Positions 9,485-19,400 of a stretch of 64,000 nucleotides of DNA are shown here, piece by piece. Within the stretch, counting starts at the first letter, position 1, and the number at the start of each line of letters is the position of its first letter. The notes beneath the pieces are model-generated. The model did no database searches. It was not told the origin of the DNA and was given only the letters and a program-made list of their open reading frames with translations. Source of the stretch: Rhizobium sp. Leaf371 (GTDB taxonomy: Bacteria; Pseudomonadota; Alphaproteobacteria; Rhizobiales; Rhizobiaceae); assembly GCF_001424045.1 (NCBI RefSeq), contig NZ_LMQB01000001.1:2-64001 (forward strand), in the 5' to 3' direction. The position numbers and the translations under genes are program-made.

Positions 9485-9526
9485 GGTAGTGAATATGTTG
9501 TCTTTACAATGCACTACCGCTATGTT
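9485..9526 (+). promoter_or_regulatory. Divergent control region with 7-bp inverted repeat
   Basis: GGTAGTG at 9485-9491 and CACTACC at 9512-9518 are perfect inverted copies. They flank a likely -35 box, TTGTCT (9498-9503), which is followed after 17 bases by TATGTT (9521-9526). The repeat could be an operator controlling the rightward membrane-protein gene and perhaps the leftward TIR gene. No regulator gene is visible in this block. Confidence 0.4.
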
Positions 9527-9571
9527 TCTTACCAGAGGAAGATGTTTAGCGTTGAAGTTTATTGGGTTTTC

Positions 9572-9991
9572 ATGGAAAAAGTATTTACTGATGCGAAAAT
9601 AAAGCACCTTGAAATGATCCAATCCGTGATTGCGCGCCTTGCCAACAGTAACAGCGCCCATAAAAACTATTGCATCACGCTGGTGACTGCAGTGTGTGGT
9701 TTGGCGACCACATTGCATCGCCCTTACATGGCCCTCTTGGCCATTGTTCCAGTCATGATTTTTGCCATCTTGGATGCACAATACTTGAGGCTTGAGCAGC
9801 GTTATAGGACGCTCTATGAACAGGTTAGGAGCGAACCGGTTACGGTAGCCCCAGATTTTCGGCTTTCCGTTGCAAACGTGAAAGGAGCCACCTTTCTCCG
9901 GACGCTCTTGAGCTGGTCAATTAGTGTATTCTACCTCCCAACCTTCTTGGGCGTTATTGCCGTCGCAGCCACCCTGTTGTTTTTGCCCTGA
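9572..9991 (+). CDS. Small multi-pass membrane protein next to the TIR gene
   Basis: 139 aa from ATG 9572 (an upstream in-frame ATG at 9542 is possible). The N-terminus VFTDAKIKHLEMIQSVI is followed by two closely spaced membrane segments (about residues 30-65), a charged linker with EQRYRTLYEQVR, and one or two more segments near the C-terminus. From memory this resembles small membrane proteins repeatedly found beside TIR-like genes in bacteria, possibly SLATT-like pore formers; I could not check this. It diverges from the TIR gene with 123 bases between starts. The ATG at 9572 leaves room for a leader after the candidate promoter, which favours it over 9542. Confidence 0.65.
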   Translation: MEKVFTDAKIKHLEMIQSVIARLANSNSAHKNYCITLVTAVCGLATTLHRPYMALLAIVPVMIFAILDAQYLRLEQRYRTLYEQVRSEPVTVAPDFRLSVANVKGATFLRTLLSWSISVFYLPTFLGVIAVAATLLFLP

Positions 9992-10070
9992 CACCAGCAT
10001 ACGTTTTTCCAACCCAGTTAGTCTAAGGCAGGGGAGGGCAGCTTTGCACACCTCTATTCTTGCGCGGCCA

Positions 10071-10331
10071 TCATGTGATCAACGGCTTGGTATCCGTAAC
10101 GGCAAATCTGGGGCGGTTCAGTGGTTTTCCGGCATGCACTTTGTTCCAGTAGCCTTGCGGTGGCAAAGGAACGCCATAATTGGATAGCTGCTTCCGCAGC
10201 CCAACATCCGAAATATCAAGCTCTCCGGCGAGATCGCGCATCGGCGCCGACCATGCAAATGCGATCAACTCTTCTGGCAAAACGAGAATATCGTTCCAGT
10301 TACCGTATCGCGTGACCATCCATAATCTCAC
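10071..10331 (-). CDS. Short protein with LA..ISDVGL...PPxGYW motif
   Basis: 86 aa. The core reads LAGELDISDVGLRKQ, then VPLPPQGYW and KVHAGKP, a helix-turn-helix-like motif I know from the N-terminal part of longer uncharacterised bacterial proteins, usually of several hundred residues. Here the frame stops about 25 residues after the motif, so it may be a truncated relic or a genuine short form. It starts at GTG 10331 or ATG 10319. It lies 27 bases after the nuclease-like gene on the same strand and is probably co-transcribed with it. Function unknown; DNA binding is a guess from the motif. Confidence 0.5.
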   Translation of the reverse strand: MRLWMVTRYGNWNDILVLPEELIAFAWSAPMRDLAGELDISDVGLRKQLSNYGVPLPPQGYWNKVHAGKPLNRPRFAVTDTKPLIT

Positions 10332-10358
10332 TTCTTGAAATGTAGATGATCTTTCATG

Positions 10359-12329
10359 TCAGCGGAGTTCGCTGCGCGGCCTCAAAGCGACTTGGATCTC
10401 CATCGTTGGCACGCCGAGCAGCGGGCGAGGCAGCGAACCAGGCGCGCCTCCCGCTCGCTTGACAAGCTCCGTATAGGGATCGCCAACGCGGAGTGCGAGC
10501 GCGTCATATGTAAGCCAGTCTGCCAGTGAGCGGGAGGCTACGGCAACCACATCTCGAGAGAGCGTTGTCCCCGATCCTCTGTGTTCGGACAGATCGGCAA
10601 CCAAATGGGTGGGGATCACCGGAACGCCGCGACCGCCAGCCGGTGGCCCATGGAAGAAATACACGCTTGCGTGCGTCTGCTCTTGCAGGTGAATACGCTG
10701 GTCGCGGTCAATCTTGAACGAGTCAGACCAAGCCGGCTGCTTACGGGCCTTCTTGTTTCGGTAGAGGCGTTTGGCTTGAACGAGCGTCACGCGCCGACCG
10801 AGTGAGATGCCGTCGATAATAGGGTCCACGATCAGGCACAAATCGGCTGAAAAGCTTTTCACCTTCCGGATGCCTTTTGCACCCTCTTCGGCGCGGTCAA
10901 CGTTGCGGTATTCCATGGTGACCGAGGCGCGATGCGGTGCGGCGGCAGCGCGAGCCAATGCCTCAAGCGCATGATCAAGGTCGGTGAAGCGGAGTGCAAG
11001 CTCGCGGAACAGCGAGGAAAGCAGTCGATCCTCACCTTCATCGCCGTGACTTATATATTCTTGAGCAACCCTGGCTTCTACGCGTGCGATCGTCTGTTCG
11101 ATCAGACGTTCCACGGCGCGATCGCCGAGCCAAGTGCGCGCAGGCTCGTCGGTAGGTGCGACGCCGCTGTCAAGCGTGACGAGAGCTTGCGCGAAGCTCC
11201 CGTTGGCGGGAAGAACTCCGATGCCAAGTTGCTCGCCAAGCTTCGCGGCTCTTACCGCGCGGGCCGCGTACTGAACTAGGCGGACGGGATGCTGTTCAAG
11301 CTCGAGAAGCGCGGCGCGATCTTCGGGCCGTGTGAGAGCGACAGCAGCGAACTGGGCGAGATCTGCTGCTCGACCTTCACCAGACCACAGCAAAGCTTCG
11401 ACGACCGCCTGCCGCAGTTGCGGATCCTCCCCGATCGTTGCACGTAGCTTGTCCACATATGCCGCACGGGTTTCCGCTGGGCGGCTTAGGAGACCGTGGT
11501 CGCGCCATCCTGCGCCCTGCCCAACCAGTTCAAGCACCAAACTCGCAACGTCGCGTACTTTAGTCTGCGCCTCGATTGCCTGCGCCATCTCAAGACGGTG
11601 GTCGATATCCGCTTGAGAATCCTTTGAACGATCGCCCCCTCGTTCAAAGGTTGCATGGAGACCAGCATAGTCGGGCCGCACATGCAGGATCGCTTGCAAT
11701 GACACCCAGGCGGTCCAGCCTATGCCGCGCCCAAGAGTGCAGAACAGAGACGTTGCAAGAACAAGGTCCTCCTTATCGCGGTTGCCGCGTTCAACAAGCG
11801 CCGCCACAAGCGTTCGTGCCACCGAGATCGCATCCGGCGTGAGTTCGTCGAGGACCCTCTCGAGCTGAAATGTGTAGTGCTGCCGAGTGGCAATGGAGGC
11901 CGCGAGTCGCGCGAAGAGGGCACCTTCGGACCGGAGTTTGGGAAACACGCTGAAAATAAATGATGGTTGGTAGCTATCGAATGCACGATTGACGAGCGGT
12001 TCGGCGAAGTATGGCCAACGTCGCTCGACATGGGCCGTCACCCGGCCGCGGAGCGTGTCGATCTGCATCCCGTGTCTGCCGAGCGACTCGATTGCATCAA
12101 GCAGTTTCAACATGACTGCGGCGTCGACGTAGGGGTCGGCTGTCGAATCTGCTAACGCAGACGTTGCCGCAATGATCTCGTCCGCGCCCGGTCCTTGATC
12201 CTTATCGATTTCGATTCTCCTACGTGGCGTCGGCTCCCGGCGTTCAGGGGCGAGATGACCGATTACTGCGCGAAGCATGTCGAGTTCTATGCGCATGCTT
12301 TCGGCGCCATGTTTCTTATCTGCATTCAT
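10359..12329 (-). CDS. 656-aa protein with a PD-(D/E)xK nuclease-like C-terminal motif
   Basis: The first 470 residues look like helical repeats. In the last third, ADLCLIVD (about residues 493-500) is followed by a strand and VTLVQAKRLYR (about 514-524). The spacing and the QAK triplet match the D...(E/Q)xK catalytic signature of restriction-type nucleases, for example Mrr-like folds. This is a motif call, not a domain search. ATG 12329 is chosen over the in-frame GTG 12347 because AGG lies seven bases upstream. The gene is followed by the small PPxGYW protein. Its position beside the TIR and MotA/MotB-like genes fits a defence nuclease, but the target is unknown. Confidence 0.6.
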   Translation of the reverse strand: MNADKKHGAESMRIELDMLRAVIGHLAPERREPTPRRRIEIDKDQGPGADEIIAATSALADSTADPYVDAAVMLKLLDAIESLGRHGMQIDTLRGRVTAHVERRWPYFAEPLVNRAFDSYQPSFIFSVFPKLRSEGALFARLAASIATRQHYTFQLERVLDELTPDAISVARTLVAALVERGNRDKEDLVLATSLFCTLGRGIGWTAWVSLQAILHVRPDYAGLHATFERGGDRSKDSQADIDHRLEMAQAIEAQTKVRDVASLVLELVGQGAGWRDHGLLSRPAETRAAYVDKLRATIGEDPQLRQAVVEALLWSGEGRAADLAQFAAVALTRPEDRAALLELEQHPVRLVQYAARAVRAAKLGEQLGIGVLPANGSFAQALVTLDSGVAPTDEPARTWLGDRAVERLIEQTIARVEARVAQEYISHGDEGEDRLLSSLFRELALRFTDLDHALEALARAAAAPHRASVTMEYRNVDRAEEGAKGIRKVKSFSADLCLIVDPIIDGISLGRRVTLVQAKRLYRNKKARKQPAWSDSFKIDRDQRIHLQEQTHASVYFFHGPPAGGRGVPVIPTHLVADLSEHRGSGTTLSRDVVAVASRSLADWLTYDALALRVGDPYTELVKRAGGAPGSLPRPLLGVPTMEIQVALRPRSELR

Positions 12330-12638
12330 ATTTAGCCTATCGTTCACATACGAATAGTCGCAGGACTATAGGCGAAGGCTTGGCAGCCGGTAACAGAGTT
12401 GAACGAGTTGCCTGAAAATTTCATGCGGACATGATCGAGTGGATCATGGCACACGAACCGAAATTATGAGCACCGCCGCCTTCGCCGGATGAACACCAGC
12501 CGAGTTACAGCGGCGGCTGAACAGCAGGCCTTCGTCCTGGCGATGGAAGCGTAGCGATGCACGGCACGGCGGAGTTTGGAATTAGTCTGGCACAGCAGCC
12601 AGCCGACCTGTATGCAACGCGCTAAGTCTTGCTTCATT
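12330..12638. other. Gap without a convincing gene
   Basis: About 310 bases between the nuclease-like gene and the small secreted protein. I see short open stretches on both strands but no ribosome-binding site with a sensible start and no tRNA. It may carry the promoter of the leftward nuclease-like gene. Confidence 0.5.
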
Positions 12639-13028
12639 TTAACGAACGGTCCATTTTCCCGTCGTGGTCATTCCGAGCAGGTGGACGTCGCCAGTGGCCC
12701 CGGCGTGTGCCTCCGCGGGAATGAGGTTGTAAAGGAAGGCTTCTACCTCCCTACCATCAACGCCGACGAGAAGACCAGTGCCCTTGACAGCGAAGCCAGG
12801 AACGACGTTGGTCCCGGCTTTATAGGAACCACTTCGTGCTTTTAGTAGATCCCCAGGATTATCATTAGTTCCGGCCCATCTTTTGCTGTCGCCATCTAAG
12901 AAGACTGAGGCCGTTCCACCAGAAGTGCCGACGATGCGGATTGTCACATCCGCTGCTATGGCAGGAAAGTAAGCCCCCGTGAAGAGCAGCGCCCCCAATA
13001 GCACTTTACCAATATCTCTTTTCAGCAC
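12639..13028 (-). CDS. Small secreted protein, unknown
   Basis: 129 aa. GTG 13028 follows GAGGT at good spacing and gives a clean signal peptide (MLKRDIGK, hydrophobic core, then PAIAA before DVTIRI). The mature part is glycine and threonine rich and strand-like, with no cysteines and no motif I know. It points away from the giant gene, with 400 bases between the starts, and may belong to the same functional group, since another small secreted protein follows the giant pair. Confidence 0.6.
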   Translation of the reverse strand: MLKRDIGKVLLGALLFTGAYFPAIAADVTIRIVGTSGGTASVFLDGDSKRWAGTNDNPGDLLKARSGSYKAGTNVVPGFAVKGTGLLVGVDGREVEAFLYNLIPAEAHAGATGDVHLLGMTTTGKWTVR

Positions 13029-13428
13029 CGGTAATACCTCTACTTCTGAATGCGATTTCAACGTCTTTTCTGCTGTTATCCGGAAGCATCATTCCTAAGC
13101 AGCGACGCTGTGTCTATCAGTCAACTCGTCAGGCGATTATTCTTTTGAAGCGCGCGCCAATCGAACACGCCATATGAACAGCAAGTTCGAATTCTAAACT
13201 AGCATGTATAGCTTGTCCCAAATATATTTTTCTATTTCCCCTTGTTGCCGCGTTGACGTTTGCGAATTGCTAGACGAGTATGGCGGAACGTTCGCATGTA
13301 TTGGGGGTTGCGGACGTCATCACTGGATTTGTTGCAATCAGACTTCTCACTTGCGCTTGGCAGGGCCGGATTTCCGCTCTTCGCCGAAGGTGCGTGCTTT
13401 TGCGCGCGCGTAGACCACAGGAGGGGGC
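13029..13428. other. AT-rich divergent intergenic region
   Basis: Four hundred bases between divergent starts. The middle is clearly AT-rich (about 13,120-13,250). A possible rightward promoter is TTGACG at 13,253-13,258 with a weak -10 (GAGTAT) after 17 bases. It presumably holds the promoters for the secreted protein and the giant pair. No gene is supported. Confidence 0.4.
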
Positions 13429-16400
13429 ATGGACAATCGTCAAGGGCTTGAGATCTCACGCCGTGGCTTCTTGCTGGGTGTTGCTTCGCTGCCCGTTGCA
13501 CAGGAAGCTCTTGCAGCGGAGGCACCGGACAGCGACACCGACCTGATTTTCGACCTCTCGCCTGACGAAGCCACTGTTCGCGTTGTTCGCGTCGCACGGC
13601 CAGCCTTCGAGTCTAATGATGCCGGTGCGGCGGAGGGGAGTAAGTCGGCGGACCTTTCCCGCCAATGGCAGGCATGGGAGCTACATGCCTCCGCATTCGG
13701 CAAGAACGCGTTTTTCGATCTGGAACCGCGCACGCTCATCGACAAGGACCTGGAGGCGGCTCACGCATTGGCGGTTCGCGACGTTTCCTATGGCGAACTT
13801 GCCGGCGGCACGGTGATCCTGCGCTTCTACGAGTCTGATCAGGGCGGCAGGCACTGGCGCGTCGGGATGATCACCGATGTCTGGCACAGCGAACGAGGTG
13901 GGCGCAAGCAATACCACGTGGCCGCAAAGGACGGCCAGCCGCTCAGCGAGATGGCCAAGGCTGACGGCGCGGCACGCCTTTCGATGACACTGACGCCGGC
14001 CCGCATCAACAAGACTTTCGAATTGCTGGCCGATGGATTGATCCGCTGCGATGCGGGCATCTCGACGGTTGCACTCGACGGCGCCATGAATTGGCACGTC
14101 AATGGGTTGCTGTCGACATTTGACGGAAAGGTCCGCCTTGGCGACCTTACCTTCGGATGGCAGCAAGAATCAATTAGCGCCTCGACCGCGGAGGCTCGGG
14201 CAAGTACCGAGGCGCTCTTTCTCGCCACTGCCGAGGTGGTCAAGATGGAGCCGCTGCCGCTTGGTACGAGCAAGGAACTCCCGCTTACGATCCATGCGGA
14301 TTCAGGCGGAGAGGGCGCTAACTTCACGCTCATCGGCAGGACCCGCAAGCTTGCGGCCTTCTCAAGCCGCGATCCTTCACAATCTGGCCCGCAGGCCGCG
14401 GCGGTTGCGTGGATCCAACCGGTCGCCGGGCAAATCACGACGGACAGACCGGCAGCATCGGCGCCCATTGCAAGCTTCGCGACGCTGCCGTTCCATGAGG
14501 CCACGATCAGCCAAACCCTCAGCCTCTCATCTAAAGGCACGCCAAGACGCACTGCATTCTGGGGAGATGCGGGTTTGCTGCATAAGACCAGGCCCAAGGA
14601 CTTTGTCGATCCGGATCCGGGCGATGACTCGATCGGCGAAGTCAATACGCGGATCGGCCGCGTTCGCTACCGACAGGTACCTGCCGAAAAACCCGGGGCG
14701 GAAACAAAGGACAGCTTGCGGACGAGAATCGGTAAGATCATCTCGGCCGCGCTGGGCGATCGATCCGGCGTCTTGCAAAACACCCTCTACGCTGCTGGCG
14801 ACGGCCGCCCTTCGGTTGTTCGGAGGTTTTCAGCAGACCTGCACCTCGTTGGCCTCGACGCCGCGCTGCCGGACGTCCAGGACAGCCAATTGCAGTTCGA
14901 TCCAACGCTCCTGCGCCTTGCCTTTACTGACGGCGTATCGCTAACCGCGAAACCAGGGGTCCCCTTCTACGAACAGGCATTGGCCGAACCGCCAGCATTC
15001 ATCTGGCTCGGGCCTGCGGCAGCGGGTCTCCCCGTGGCCCGCTTCGATCTGCTGAGGGCAGCCCTCAAGGCGCGAGGTGACCGTGACCTGGTCGATCTCA
15101 CGTTCCGATTTGCCGACATGCGCCTGGATTTCACGTCGACCGGCCTCGGCTACCAGAGACAGATCAAGCCGCGCGCAGATGATTGCGGCGTGAGGTCGGC
15201 CGTCGACGGCACAGTGATCGACAACCGGCCCATCCTGTCGGTCGAATTCGCGCCGCAACACGTGATGGAGGAAGCATTCTTCCAGTTGGAGCCGCCGCCC
15301 TTGCCGGATGCACCGACCTTTCTGGAGCGCGGCGACCCGGGAGTAAAGACGCCGCCCAAATTCATGGAGAGCGCGGCAGCCGTGCTCGCCCGGCTAGACG
15401 TCATTCCCGACGAAGAAGGCCGAAGAAATTTCCGGATTGAGGTACAGGCCCGCAAGATTGCCATGGAGGTCGCCAGCCGCCTTGGCGCATCGACGCCGAG
15501 CCCGCTGACCTTCGAACACTTCGCCGGATTGTTCGGCGCAGTGGCAACGGTTCTGCCGCGGGACCAAAAGGTCTACATCGGCCCATTGGGGTTGGATCCC
15601 GACGGCATGGATATCGCCAGGCGAGAACGCGACAAGGTTCTTTCCCAGGCGCTTGCCGCGGCGCCGGCTGCCATTGAAAAGGACGCATCTGATCTTTTGT
15701 CGAGGAAATACTCGGGAACGGGCGGAAACCCGGATGCACCCGACCTGACGGAGGCTCTTCGGCGCGAGCGGGAGATCGAAAACGAACTTCCGGTCTACAG
15801 GCTGTGGCGCGACTGCTGGCGCGATACGGTTCTCGACCAGAAGGGGAGCGGCGCACCGCTTGAATGGCTCATGGACGGCAACCGTCCCAAGGACGGCAAA
15901 TTCGGCACCGGAGATAGATTCGACAAGGCGACCAAGGATAAGGCCGTGAAGTTGATGATCGATCGGCTGTCGGGCCAGGAAGAGATACCCGAGCTTGCAA
16001 AAGCGCGACATTCCGGTCCCACGTTTCTCGCCTTCCACATCAATTGCACGCCATCTGCCCAGGATGATCCGGAGACAAACTGCCTCCCGGCCGCATCGGG
16101 CTCGTCGCCCAAGGCGCCCGGGGGCCTCGGGACGTCCTTCAGTGCTTTTCCATTTACCTTTGAGGCGCTCACGGATTGGTCACACCATGAACCTGCCGTA
16201 ACCCGTCGAGCTCGAAACATCTACTCGCCGACCGCAGGCGGCGAACTGCCGCCGGTCGCTGACCGCGCCGGGGATCTGGACTTGAACAAGATGCTGGTGT
16301 TCCAAGGCATTTCCGAAGCTCCGCACCAGACCGCCTCGCAGCGCATGCGTGAGATCCAGGCCTCCGTCAATGAAACGCCGGCGCCTTTCGAAACGCACAT

Positions 16401-19400
16401 CGAAATCCCGTCGAGAGTGATCCTTTCCACGGCCCAGGACGCCGTATGGAGCACCAAAAGGCGCCGTCCATCCCCTCGCAGGCCTACAGGTGCCGGCGCT
16501 TGCAAGGCGCCATCGCCGGTGGCCCAGAGGCAGGCCCCAGGGCAGATGCCACGTTCGGAGTTCACGGCCGAGCCCCTATGGTCGGCTCGACTGATGACAA
16601 CAGACGGGCTACGTGGGCTGAAGCCCGGCGTCCGTGTCGTTGATTCACCGGATTTCCGGCCTGGTGCCCTCTCCCGCTCCGAATATCCGGTCGGAAACGA
16701 AACAGATCGTATTCCTGGTGAGGCGTCGCCGCCCCGTGGGAAATACGCGCCCTGGACCCTCGGCCGGGACCAGTGGGAGGGCGGAATGCAGGCCCAGGTT
16801 TGCAAGCAAGAGGAACAGGGCGGAACACCGCGAACCGGTTTGGTAGGGTGGATTTGCGCCCAGTTCGACATTCGTTCGAAACTGCCCGATGACGTCAGGT
16901 TCTTTCGCAGTTCTCTCGACGCCTACGACCGGCATGAACTGGTATTGCTATCCTCGACATACGGCCTTCCGGTGCTGCCCGCGGGCAACGCGGCCGGCGG
17001 CAGCCAGTTCAAGCCTAATCCAGAATTTGTGCTCGTAGACGGTACCGGTGAACAGGCTGTCTATGTCCCGAAGACCCTCGACCTGAACGAACTGACGCTC
17101 ACCGCACTTGGCGGATCGCTTGATCATGACACGATCTTCGTGCCGCCGGCACCGGCGCGCGGATCGATCAGCGGCAAGGCTTTTTTCGATGGCCTGTCGA
17201 TAGAGCGCTGGCAACACAAGACGGTCCTCGGCCGGGATATCATCGCCACCGTCGTCTATTCGGGCTTTCTCTTTCCGTTCGGACACAAGGCATCCTTGGT
17301 GAAGGTAACCGAGCGTGTATTCCACCGAAGCAAGTCCGGAGAAATAAAGGCTCCGTTGAGGCAGCGGATGTTCATTCGTGTTTCCGATCCCGACAAGGTC
17401 TATCCGGCAGTCGGCCATCCAAATGAAGGAAGACGGTGGTGTGGGCGAACAGTTAAGCTTATCACCAAGACGACCCCCGATATCGTCGATCCGATGATCT
17501 CGACGACCGGCATTGCGTCTAACGCTGGACCGGGAGACGTGGAGCTGAACGGACGCATCAAGTTTTCCGGGTCTGGACTTGCCTTCTGGCCCAAAACGTC
17601 CCTATCTGACTCTGGGCTGGTGTCTTTCGACCTGGAGATCGATGGGCGACCCACGAGCCTTCCGCTCATGTTCGTCGATAAGGCTACGACCCAATATGAC
17701 GGGTCGGTCAAGACGGTCGTGGACCACTACAACCAGTTCTCAAGCGCAACCCGCGCCGTCGGCGACGAGGATGCACGCTGCAAGGTCCAGATGGGCGGGC
17801 AGACGCTTGAGTTCGCGCCGTCGAAGGTGAGTGGTGACACGACCTTTGCCACTGACACGATCGTCTTGCGGGCCGAGGCGCGCTACGCGGGAGATGGGAG
17901 TGTCTCGTGGTCGCAGGATAATACCGAGTACGGTAATATCCAGGCGCTGGAATCGGCATCTCAACCACCATTCTACCCGATCATGGGCGCTGCCCACATT
18001 CGCATCGAGCAAGTCGAGACGTTGACCGGAGAGACAGGTCGAAGTGTCCGGGTGAAGTACGATGGCCACTACGTCCGAAACGGCTTTGCCGTGGATCAAT
18101 CCACAACGTCTTCGGCCGTACAGAACCCGGCGGAGGTCTTTCTTTGCATCGCCGATCACGCTCCACCTCGTCTGGGAATGGGCGCTAAGGGAGAGCAGGC
18201 GGGTGCACTCGCGCAACCGAATGCGTTGATTGCTGCGTTGGGAAGGAAATCTGGTCCGCTTGGTGGGACTGAGCCGAGTTATTCGCTTCGGCCGGGCTTT
18301 TCGACAAAATTGTTCGTAGCCTTGACGCCCTCGGATCCGCGACAGCCTGCTGAGGAGATGTTCTCGCTCGCCGAGCATTTTTCGATGGGAACCACCACGC
18401 TCACCAAGGCCGGTGAGGGCAGCACGGCGGCCAGCACGACCTACAAGGACTTCTTCGCTGACGACGCCAAGCTTCTGGGGGTCATCAAGCTCAGGGATCT
18501 CATCGACTTCCTTGATATTTCGGGCGCGACCGATGCACTGCCCGTCCTCAAGGAGGCGGTTGAATTTGGTACCGAGGCTCTTGCAAGCCTCCAGAGCGGT
18601 GCACGCGATGGCCTTGACCTGGTGCGTCGCGAGATACTGGTGCCGCTGCGGGAACTGACGCGGCGCGTTCGGGAGCAATGGGCAGATCTTGACAGGAGGC
18701 TGCGCGAGAAACAACGTGGCCTCGACACAGGCAGCCTTGCGACGGGGCCTTTGTCCGTCAAGACGATCTATCCTGAGATCGATGCCGGCCTGGCGTCTCT
18801 TGACGAGGCGCTGGATCGCGCAATCGCCAACGAAGACCCGGTGCTCGCCCTGGCGATGCTTGCCGAAGTCCACGAAGCCGGAAAGAGCTTGGGGCGGCAA
18901 CTCGCGGTGATCGCCTCGAATCCCATCGAGCGTGTCGAGGCGGAGATACGCCGGCGCATTGACGCTTTCACAGCTGACGTCAGCAGGCTCGTCAATGTCG
19001 TCGTGTCCCAGGTACGCATCTGGGCGGATGCGGTCAAGGCGACGCTGACTGAACAAGTGTTCACGCTGGTCGATGACCTCTTTCAAGACGGTACCGATGC
19101 ATTCCTGGCGTTTCTCGGGTTGCCGCTGCCACTTGAAATCATTGACAGGACTGCGAACGCGATATCCGACGCCAATGCAGCCGCCGTCCTAGTCGATAAC
19201 CTGCGCCCGATCCTCGGTCGTCTCGACGGTGGATCGATCAAAGCGACGGTCCGTGATCAGTTAAGAGCGGTGCAAGCCGATCCGTCGAAAGCCAAGGCAG
19301 CTGTCATCAGGATATGCGAAGCTGTCTATCAAAGCGCAAAAACGCAACTGGATGAGGCACGCGCAGAACTCAAGAAATCGAGCCTGTCGGATGAATTGAA

